DNA of 52,517 nt from an uncultured Lachnospiraceae bacterium (GTDB lineage: Bacteria; Bacillota; Clostridia; Lachnospirales; Lachnospiraceae): positions 1-52,517 of the forward strand of contig URPH01000022.1 in NCBI GenBank assembly GCA_900549665.1. The letters are read 5' to 3'. A program made the translations under genes and the position numbers. Of the stretch, positions 32,991-40,104 are shown piece by piece. Within the stretch, counting starts at the first letter, position 1; every line of letters begins with the position of its first letter. The notes under the pieces are model-generated. The model had not been told where the DNA came from and did no database searches. It was given only the letters and a program-made list of their open reading frames with translations.

Positions 32991-34856
32991 CTACTCAACA
33001 GTAACAGACTTGGCAAGATTTCTTGGTTTATCTACATCCAATCCTTTTGCAACAGAAACATAATAACCAAGCAGCTGCAATGGCACAACAGCCAGTGAGG
33101 CTGCAAAATGCGGATCTGTCTTCGGAATATATACTGTAAAATCAACCGTATCCTCAATTTCATAATGGCCATAGTTGGTTAATCCCATCAGATATGCACC
33201 ACGGCTCTTTACCTCTACCATGTTGGAAATGGTTTTTTCATACAGATCATCCTGTGTCAGCAGCCCGATTACAAGCGTTCCTTCTTCAATCAGGGAAATG
33301 GTTCCATGCTTTAATTCTCCTGCCGCATAGGCCTCTGAATGAATATAACTGATCTCTTTTAATTTGAGACTTCCCTCCATGGAAACAGAATAATCAATTC
33401 CTCTTCCGATAAAGAACACATCCTTTGCCGATGCAAATTTAGCGGCAAACCACTGGATACGCTCCTTGTCGGCAATGATCTTTTCAATCTTATCCGGCAG
33501 TGACAAAATTTCATCCACCAGCTCTTTGGCCTTTGTATCCGTGATCTGCTTCCTGTTCTGTCCCAGAGCAATCGCCAGCATATAACAGGCAATCAGCTGG
33601 GTACTGTAAGCCTTGGTCGTTGCAACCGCAATTTCCGGTCCTGCCATCGTATAGTATACATAATCGGCCTCACGGGAAATGGATGATCCGACAACGTTGA
33701 TAATGGCAAGTGTCTTGTTGCCACGCTCTTTTGCCTCTCTCAAAGCAGCCAGTGAATCCGCCGTCTCTCCGGACTGCGAAATGACAACGACAAGTCCCTT
33801 CGGAGACAAGATCGGATTGCGGTAACGGAATTCGGATGCCAGCTCTACACGTACAGGCACTCTCGCAAAATCCTCAAGCACATATTGTGCCGTCATGCCG
33901 ACGTGATAGGCTGAACCACATGCCACAATATAAATCTGGTCTATATCCCCGAGCACCTTTTCATCCATGCCAATAACTGAAAGATCAACCTTTCCGTCCT
34001 TTAATACCACATTGGCGGTATCTGTGATAGCCTTGGGCTGTTCATGGATCTCCTTCATCATAAAATGCTCATATCCGCCTTTTTCTGCGGATTCGGCATC
34101 CCACTGCACCTCCATGAGCGGCTTTTCAATCTCATCTCCATTCAGGTTGTAGAAATGAACCTCTCCGTCGGAAAGCTTTGCCATTTCCAGATTGCCGATA
34201 TAATACACATGACGGGTGTATTTTAAAATAGCGGCTGCATCCGAAGCTACAAAGGACGCATCGCCCTGCGTTCCGATGATCATCGGGCTGTCTTTTCTGG
34301 CCACCCAGATCTCTCCCGGATAATCCTGGAACATCAGGCACAGAGCATAAGAGCCTCTGACACGCACCATGGTCTTGGCGATCGCATCAATGGGTCCGAT
34401 ATTGTATTTTTTGTAGTAGTAATCTACTAATTTAACGACTACCTCTGTATCGGTATCGGAATAAAACTGATATCCGTTGTGTAAAAGCTTTTCTTTTAAT
34501 TCCTGATAATTTTCAATAATTCCATTGTGGACACCTACGACCTGTCCTTCATCCGCGGGATGATTTTTTACATAGGTACCGCTTACATGCGGATGCGCAT
34601 TCACTTCGGAGGGTTCCCCGTGTGTGGCCCAGCGTGTGTGCCCCATACCGCAGCACCCCTTCATCGCCTTGCCTCCATCGGTCTTGTCGGACAGATTGGC
34701 CAGGCGCCCTTTTGCCTTGACAACGGCGATCGGTCCGTCTCCGTCCCTTACTGCAAGCCCCGCCGAGTCATATCCTCTGTATTCAAGCTTTGCCAGCCCC
34801 TCAAGCAAAATCGGAGCGGCCTGTTCTTTTCCGCAATATCCTAAAATTCCGCACAT
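32991..34856 (-). CDS. glmS: glutamine-fructose-6-phosphate aminotransferase
   Basis: A predicted 621-residue enzyme making glucosamine-6-phosphate, the entry point for UDP-GlcNAc and cell-wall precursors. The N-terminal glutaminase begins MCGILGY with the nucleophile cysteine directly after Met; this requires the ATG at 34856 rather than the TTG two codons upstream. Two SIS domains follow (VACGSAYHVGMT, ISQSGETADS, FIGRGIDYSVSMEGSLKLKEISYIHSEA split across them). The C-terminus ends in the usual LAKSVTVE. It starts two bases after the stop of a GT2 gene, so it is co-transcribed with it and no glmS ribozyme leader can be present. Confidence 0.97.
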   Translation of the reverse strand: MCGILGYCGKEQAAPILLEGLAKLEYRGYDSAGLAVRDGDGPIAVVKAKGRLANLSDKTDGGKAMKGCCGMGHTRWATHGEPSEVNAHPHVSGTYVKNHPADEGQVVGVHNGIIENYQELKEKLLHNGYQFYSDTDTEVVVKLVDYYYKKYNIGPIDAIAKTMVRVRGSYALCLMFQDYPGEIWVARKDSPMIIGTQGDASFVASDAAAILKYTRHVYYIGNLEMAKLSDGEVHFYNLNGDEIEKPLMEVQWDAESAEKGGYEHFMMKEIHEQPKAITDTANVVLKDGKVDLSVIGMDEKVLGDIDQIYIVACGSAYHVGMTAQYVLEDFARVPVRVELASEFRYRNPILSPKGLVVVISQSGETADSLAALREAKERGNKTLAIINVVGSSISREADYVYYTMAGPEIAVATTKAYSTQLIACYMLAIALGQNRKQITDTKAKELVDEILSLPDKIEKIIADKERIQWFAAKFASAKDVFFIGRGIDYSVSMEGSLKLKEISYIHSEAYAAGELKHGTISLIEEGTLVIGLLTQDDLYEKTISNMVEVKSRGAYLMGLTNYGHYEIEDTVDFTVYIPKTDPHFAASLAVVPLQLLGYYVSVAKGLDVDKPRNLAKSVTVE

Positions 34857-34858
34857 AA

Positions 34859-35863
34859 TCAATCTCCTTCCTTTTCGGGATTTCTTCCGTATCCCCTGTG
34901 GACATCAACATTCCGGATACCTCTTTTTAATGACATTCTTTTCCAGTAATCCGGATTGGCGGTCATTCTTAAAATCTGTGTTTCCGGAAGCTTTTTATAA
35001 TTTTTACCCATGCGGTATCCCAAAAATCTGGCACCGCTTTGTATGATCAGGCAGGGAATCCATTTTTTATACTTGTTGTTCCAAAGATAGGAAGCCGTGC
35101 TCTTAACCATACGTATACCTTCACCCTCGGATCTGACCCTTTCAAAAATCTCCGGATGATCTGCCTGTGATACGCCCAGATCAAAATTACGGTGAAACTG
35201 CTGCTTGGCTGTATAATTGTGTGAATGATAGACACAGGCATCGGCGCAATAAGCAATTCCGTAGCCCTCTTTGGCAATCTTAGCCGCATACAGCATATCT
35301 TCATTGAAAATGGCGCGTTTTACAAAACCTTTCACTTTATCAAAAACAGCCCGGTCATATGCCGCACATACATCAGAGCAGAAATACGTCTTGATGCCGA
35401 GCGTCCCAACATCCTCTTCATGCTTGACAAACGAGTGGTCCGGATAATTGAACCCTCTGGTATAGCGTTCAATGGGATTGCAATCCTCCCTCGGAAGCTG
35501 CCTTGCATAGGAAACCGCTGCCTTGTGGGAGAGCAAGGGTTCTATCAGTCTCTCGATCAGATATTCATCCTTTGGCAGTGCATCCTGTGTCATCATGATA
35601 AAATAATCTGCCCCGGAATGATATACTCCGGCATTTCTTGTTGCTCCGTGATCAAATTCCAGCTTGGATAAATGATATACTTTGCAGTTTTCATAATACT
35701 TAATAAAATCCGCTCCATAGATCAACTGATCGAAATAGGCCTCCTCCGTATTCATCAATATGATCCGGTTTGGAACAATCGTCTGTCTGTTTAACCGCCG
35801 AAGTACCTCCAGCAGTTCTTTTTTTGGTTTGTATGTGGGGATAATTACGTCTACCGTATACAT
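34859..35863 (-). CDS. GT2 family glycosyltransferase (rhamnosyltransferase-like)
   Basis: A predicted 334-residue cytoplasmic glycosyltransferase. Features are VDVIIPTYKP at the start, GATRNAGVYHSGADYFIMMTQDALP (the D-x-A version of the metal-binding motif; residues split here as a descriptive block under the Mg site), and FNEDMLYAAKI with the catalytic acid. Members transfer rhamnose or related sugars to envelope glycans; the sugar is not set here. I start it at the ATG (35863) with AAGGA upstream; a GTG 14 codons earlier is weaker. It is the first gene after the promoter at 35947-35975 and leads into glmS. Confidence 0.83.
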   Translation of the reverse strand: MYTVDVIIPTYKPKKELLEVLRRLNRQTIVPNRIILMNTEEAYFDQLIYGADFIKYYENCKVYHLSKLEFDHGATRNAGVYHSGADYFIMMTQDALPKDEYLIERLIEPLLSHKAAVSYARQLPREDCNPIERYTRGFNYPDHSFVKHEEDVGTLGIKTYFCSDVCAAYDRAVFDKVKGFVKRAIFNEDMLYAAKIAKEGYGIAYCADACVYHSHNYTAKQQFHRNFDLGVSQADHPEIFERVRSEGEGIRMVKSTASYLWNNKYKKWIPCLIIQSGARFLGYRMGKNYKKLPETQILRMTANPDYWKRMSLKRGIRNVDVHRGYGRNPEKEGD

Positions 35864-35946
35864 TTTATGCGCTTCCTTTTCTGTCTCATACCTGTAAAAT
35901 TCCACATATAGAGATGTGTGTCATAAATTTTTTCAACACATATCAT

Positions 35947-35975
35947 AGTATAACAGAGATAAAACATGGGGGCAA
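35947..35975 (-). promoter_or_regulatory. promoter for the GT2-glmS-htrA-clpX run
   Basis: On the minus strand TTGCCC (35970-35975), a 17-base spacer and TATACT (35947-35952), with TG one base before the -10 (extended -10). The leader of about 80 bases contains an imperfect ATGTGT/ACACAT inverted repeat. No other good promoter was seen down to the carbamate kinase gene, although internal ones cannot be excluded. Confidence 0.8.
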
Positions 35976-36010
35976 GTTTCTTGCGAATCCACATACGATT
36001 TTCTTTATAG

Positions 36011-36040
36011 AAAAAGGGGCTTATAAAAGCCCCTTCTTTT
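36011..36040 (-). terminator. terminator after the LCP gene
   Basis: AAGGGGCTT pairs with AAGCCCCTT around a short ATAA loop, with T tracts on both strands. On the minus strand it lies 14 bases after the LCP stop codon. Confidence 0.93.
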
Positions 36041-36053
36041 TATTGTTGTTATT

Positions 36054-37331
36054 TTATTTTCCGGTATCGGAATGGATCTTGGCACTGTATTCCTGAACCT
36101 CCGGTGAAGGTGTATAGGACTCATCGCCAAACAGGAACTCATGCAACAGGGTAACATTGGTTGCAAGGTCAGACGGGATAACACAGTCGCCCTTGGAACC
36201 GATCACACCGGTAGCACGATTCTGCTCTGTCGGGAAGCCGGTATTATCCACGATCTTGTATGAAGTAATATCGGTTAACAATGATAAAATCTCATTTAAT
36301 GTCAGGCTGGTAGCCGTTGACGGAAATACTTCATTTGCGATCTTATTTAAGGTCGCGGGATTTTTTAAAGCAACCGCCTGTGCCTTGTCAGCCAGTGCCT
36401 GGATAACCTCACGCTGTCTTTCGGCACGCTTAAAGTCATCACCTGCGGTATATCGGATACGACAGTAGGATACAGCCTGGATACCATCCAGATTAACAAG
36501 CCCCGTCTGGGTAAGCTTGGTATATTTACGTCCCAATGACTGGGCGGTCTCTACCTGATAGTTGTTCAGATGACCGATCTCTGATTCGTCAACATTGATC
36601 TCAATGCCGCCAAGTGCATCCACGGTGTCTGCAACAGCACCCCATCCTACGGTAACATAGTCTGTGATATTTAAGTCAAAGTTCATATTGAGCATATTGA
36701 TAGCCTGTTTGGGACCTCCATGGGCATATGCATTATTGGCTTTATTGTAGGTATCATTGCCCATATTGAGGTAGGTATCACGGTAAACAGATGCCAGCCT
36801 GATCTCTTTGGTCTCTTCATTGATGGAGGCAATGATAATTGTATCGGTACGACAGCCTTTACCAAGGTTGTTGTTGCGGGCATCCACACCAAACAGGGCA
36901 ATATTGCGGTACCCCTGCATATCACTGTTGATATCGTTAAATTTGACATCACTCTCATCAACCATAAACTCCTCAAGCATTTCATCGGTATTGGCTGTCT
37001 CATCACTGCTTCCGTCATTTCCGTCAAGATAGTCTTTGTGGATAACATCCAGCTTTGTGATAAAAAACAGAGCAACGATCAGAATCAGAACTACAAAAAA
37101 CTCTACTCCGAGAATGATCCATTTTTTGCGCTGGCGTCTTTTTAATTCTGCCTTGCTGACACGTCCCCTGCCAGTACGGTTTGTGCCTCCGGTGCGGGCT
37201 CCTGTCCCGGAAGATCTGTTTGCAGAGCCTGTTCTGCCTGCGGGATTTGTTCTTTTTGCCGATCCACTATGCTTTGTGGATCCTGATCTGTTGGCAGAAC
37301 CCGTATTTCTTGAATTTCTCTCTGTAGCCAT
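36054..37331 (-). CDS. LytR-CpsA-Psr (LCP) family glycopolymer ligase
   Basis: A 425-residue membrane enzyme that attaches lipid-linked glycopolymers to peptidoglycan. A cytoplasmic stretch of about 70 residues is rich in Ser, Thr, Gly, Asn and Arg with short imperfect repeats (TGSANRSG, SGSAKRTN, TGSANRSS). Next are one membrane helix (71-92) and the LCP domain: NIALFGVDARNN, the Arg/Asp block CRTDTIIIAS, SVYRDTYLNM, VGWGAVADTVDALGGI and YCRIRYTAGDDFKRAERQREV. The conserved acidic and arginine residues of the pyrophosphate site are present. AAGGAAAAA precedes the ATG. It follows the WcaJ-type gene by 38 bases, matching a role in finishing the polymer begun there. Confidence 0.95.
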   Translation of the reverse strand: MATERNSRNTGSANRSGSTKHSGSAKRTNPAGRTGSANRSSGTGARTGGTNRTGRGRVSKAELKRRQRKKWIILGVEFFVVLILIVALFFITKLDVIHKDYLDGNDGSSDETANTDEMLEEFMVDESDVKFNDINSDMQGYRNIALFGVDARNNNLGKGCRTDTIIIASINEETKEIRLASVYRDTYLNMGNDTYNKANNAYAHGGPKQAINMLNMNFDLNITDYVTVGWGAVADTVDALGGIEINVDESEIGHLNNYQVETAQSLGRKYTKLTQTGLVNLDGIQAVSYCRIRYTAGDDFKRAERQREVIQALADKAQAVALKNPATLNKIANEVFPSTATSLTLNEILSLLTDITSYKIVDNTGFPTEQNRATGVIGSKGDCVIPSDLATNVTLLHEFLFGDESYTPSPEVQEYSAKIHSDTGK

Positions 37332-37369
37332 TATTTTTCCTTTTTAATCCTTTCCTTCTCGTAAACGAT

Positions 37370-38788
37370 CTAATATGCATTTTTATTGATAAAACCCTTA
37401 AACAACGTCAGGAACATGATTTTGATGTCCAGCCCCATAGTCCAGTTTTCAATATAATACAAGTCACACTCAATACGCCCCTTGATCGAACTGTCACCGC
37501 GATAACCGCTGATCTGCGCCCATCCGGTAATTCCGGGGCGCACCTGGTGCTTGATCATATAACGCGGGATTTCTTCCTTGTACTGCTCTACAAAGTACGG
37601 TCTTTCCGGTCTCGGACCGACAATACTCATATCCCCTTTTAATACATTAAAAAACTGCGGCAGCTCATCAATACTGGTATGACGTATAAAACGTCCGACC
37701 GGCGTGACGCGCGGATCCCCTTTGGTAGTCCATGCCTTCTTTTCGTCCGACGGATCCTGCACCCTCATGCTGCGGAATTTATACATTTGAAACCTGCGAT
37801 TGTGCAATCCGACCCTTTCCTGTTTGAAAATAACAGGTCCTTTGCTGGTGCATTTGACCAGAATCGCGGTAACTAACAAAATCGGTGAAAACAAAATAAT
37901 CGCAAAAACAGACCCGACAATATCCACGCACCTCTTTGCAACTGCATTCAGGGTATTCGTCAGTGGGACATGTCGGATGTTGATCACCGGAAGTCCATTC
38001 AGATCCTCAGTATAAGGTTTACTCGGGATGACACTGTTGTAATCCGGAATAAACTTTGTATGCACACCGGACTTTTCACACATTCCGACAATTTCCTCCA
38101 GATATTCGTAATCCTTCAGAGAAAGTGTAATGGCGATTTCATCCAGCTTATTTTCCGGAAGAATAATCTCCAGATTTCCAATTGTACCAAGCACTTTAAC
38201 ATTTTTGTACATCGTCCCCCGGGGAATGTGGTCATCCAGAATGCCCCGGACAACATAGCCCCACTGCGGATTCTGCATAATACGGTCAATGTACTGTTCG
38301 GCAGCTCTCGAGTATCCGACTAAAAGGATATACTTCATATTATATCCTTTTTTACGGAAGGTCCTCAATATCTTGCGGATCAGCACTCTGGTACCGGCCT
38401 GTCCCATGATATTAAATGCGTAAAAAATAAAGATCATCGAACGCGATATGTGGTTCTGCCTGATGATATACAAAATACCGATAAACAGGATCATACCGAC
38501 AGTATTCGACTTGATGACATTGACAATGTCCCGCTGCGCACTCGAATATCTCTTGGATGTGTATAACCCAAACAAATAGTTTAGGATCAGATATCCGGGA
38601 ACTATATATAAAAGCGTCGAAAAATATATTTTTGCACTTAATACACCGGTAAATTCGGCGTCATTATTAAATCCGGTCTGAAAACGCACATACCATGCCA
38701 GCGCATAGGTTGCAACGATCACCAGCCCGTCCAGCACGACATGAAGTCTGTTAAAATACTTTTGATTGTCTTTAATCAAAGATATCAC
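37370..38788 (-). CDS. polyprenyl-phosphate sugar-1-phosphate transferase (WcaJ/CpsE type)
   Basis: A 472-residue membrane enzyme that starts glycan repeat synthesis by placing a sugar-1-phosphate on undecaprenyl phosphate. Four or five N-terminal helices and a nucleotide-binding-like CoA region (LLVGYSRAAEQYIDRI) precede the catalytic domain. The latter shows KQERVGLHNRRFQMYKFRSM, SIVGPRPERPYF and RPGITGWAQISGYRGD. The start is a GTG (38788) with GGAA upstream, very close to the inferred transcription start. It heads a two-gene unit with the LCP ligase. Glucose or galactose is the common substrate in this family; the sugar is not certain. Confidence 0.94.
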   Translation of the reverse strand: MISLIKDNQKYFNRLHVVLDGLVIVATYALAWYVRFQTGFNNDAEFTGVLSAKIYFSTLLYIVPGYLILNYLFGLYTSKRYSSAQRDIVNVIKSNTVGMILFIGILYIIRQNHISRSMIFIFYAFNIMGQAGTRVLIRKILRTFRKKGYNMKYILLVGYSRAAEQYIDRIMQNPQWGYVVRGILDDHIPRGTMYKNVKVLGTIGNLEIILPENKLDEIAITLSLKDYEYLEEIVGMCEKSGVHTKFIPDYNSVIPSKPYTEDLNGLPVINIRHVPLTNTLNAVAKRCVDIVGSVFAIILFSPILLVTAILVKCTSKGPVIFKQERVGLHNRRFQMYKFRSMRVQDPSDEKKAWTTKGDPRVTPVGRFIRHTSIDELPQFFNVLKGDMSIVGPRPERPYFVEQYKEEIPRYMIKHQVRPGITGWAQISGYRGDSSIKGRIECDLYYIENWTMGLDIKIMFLTLFKGFINKNAY

Positions 38789-38809
38789 CTATTTCCATAT
38801 ACAACCGCT

Positions 38810-38838
38810 ATTGTACCTTATTTTGGCAAAAAGGGCAA
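38810..38838 (-). promoter_or_regulatory. promoter of the initiating transferase-LCP unit
   Basis: On the minus strand TTGCCC (38833-38838), a 17-base spacer and TACAAT (38810-38815), giving a leader of only about 15 bases. The box is the same -35 hexamer as the promoter at 35970. Confidence 0.75.
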
Positions 38839-38959
38839 CCATTTTATAACATCTGTGTAATGTAAATTTAACATTTTTGTAACATTTTAATACAATCTTA
38901 TATAATACTTAAGAATTTTATTTGAAGATCATTTGTCATTTTGTGTCCGAAAAACGCTT

Positions 38960-39940
38960 TTATACAAGCTCATACAGCCTGCGGACCAGGTTCCACCAAA
39001 GCTGCAGCTGAATCCATACATAGCTTAACAGGTTTTTCCATTCAAATCCGACTTTTTTCTCCCGTCCTTCTTTCTGACGGCACAAAGCCATTCCCTTCAC
39101 AAGTCCCTTTACATATATGTTTCCATATCCCTTTTTAACAAAAAAGAGTGTTTTGATCAGGAAACCGATGATAAGCAGGGGCAAATTTAATACGATCTGA
39201 AGAAAAGGCATATTTTTATAAATCAGATATATACTATTTTTTGCAGATAAATTAATTTTAAACTCATTGTAGCGCGATCCGGAGGAACCGCTTCCGGCAT
39301 GATACACAACCGCATCATGGCAGAAATAATTGCGGTAACCATGTATCTGTGCGCGATAACCGACATCTATATCTTCTAAATATGCGAAGTGATTTTCATC
39401 AAATGTTCCAATTTTGCGAAAAATTTCCATGCGGTAAATGGCCGCTCCGCCACATGCGGCAAAAATTTTCATGTCCCTTTCATAGCGCAGTCTGCTTTTG
39501 CCTTTGCCGATTCCATATGCCCAGCCGAGAGCACAATATAAATCCCCACAGTCATCGATCACATCCGGCTCATGCAAAGAAAGCATTTTGGCCGATGCCG
39601 AAAAAGCCCTTTTATGCGTATCCATAAACCGTTCCATGCAGAGGACAAAATCCTCCTTTACCTCGGTGTCATTGTTTAAAAGAAGCACATAGGGCGTATG
39701 GCAGGCATTGATTCCTGCATTGACAGCTCCGCAGAATCCGGTATTTTCCTTAAAATAAATCGCTTTTGCCTGTCCCTTTTTTTCATATTCCCGGCACAGC
39801 TCAAGACTTCCATCCACAGAGCCGTTATCTACCAGCAAAATCTCAAAATCGGATATTTTTCCGGCAAGCTCCAGCTTGTTCATACAATTTTCCAGATATT
39901 TTATTCCATTATAATTTGGGATTACAACTGTTGTTTTCAT
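38960..39940 (-). CDS. GT2 family glycosyltransferase
   Basis: A 326-residue glycosyltransferase with the WsaF/RfbN-like layout. TTVVIPNYNG lies at 3-12, DNGSVDGS after the nucleotide-binding strand, LLNNDTEV (D-x-D equivalent, about 91-98) and the block FAYLEDIDVGYRAQIHGY with the catalytic acids. A C-terminal hydrophobic helix pair (LLIIGFLIKTLFFV) suggests membrane association. AGGA lies just before the ATG. It is separated from the large GT fusion by a 37-base tandem repeat, so it could be co-transcribed with it. Sugar unknown; rhamnose or galactofuranose are typical for relatives. Confidence 0.9.
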   Translation of the reverse strand: MKTTVVIPNYNGIKYLENCMNKLELAGKISDFEILLVDNGSVDGSLELCREYEKKGQAKAIYFKENTGFCGAVNAGINACHTPYVLLLNNDTEVKEDFVLCMERFMDTHKRAFSASAKMLSLHEPDVIDDCGDLYCALGWAYGIGKGKSRLRYERDMKIFAACGGAAIYRMEIFRKIGTFDENHFAYLEDIDVGYRAQIHGYRNYFCHDAVVYHAGSGSSGSRYNEFKINLSAKNSIYLIYKNMPFLQIVLNLPLLIIGFLIKTLFFVKKGYGNIYVKGLVKGMALCRQKEGREKKVGFEWKNLLSYVWIQLQLWWNLVRRLYELV

Positions 39941-39993
39941 AAAATCCTATCCGAGCTCCATACTGACTAACTGCAGCATTATTTATAGTTTCA

Positions 39994-40104
39994 TCCATCT
40001 GACATAAAACAATCTATATTTATAATTTTGTCCATCTGACATAAAACAATCTGTATTTATAGTCTTATCCGTCTGACACAAAACATCCCTATTCATCGCT
40101 ACAG
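39994..40104. repeat. 37-base tandem direct repeat, three copies
   Basis: Units begin at 39994, 40031 and 40068 with TCCATCTGACATAAAACAAT (third copy TCCGTCTGACACAAAACATC), each followed by an AT-rich arm ATTTATA. The first two are nearly identical, the third diverged and running into the end of the GT fusion gene. No spacers or dyads as in CRISPR. Role unknown. Confidence 0.9.

Noticed and set aside
34856..35863. glmS ribozyme before glmS
   Set aside because: Only two bases separate the upstream GT2 stop codon from the glmS ATG, so there is no room for the ribozyme leader.
39994..40104. CRISPR array
   Set aside because: The three 37-base units are head-to-tail without unique spacers, and no cas gene is in the window.
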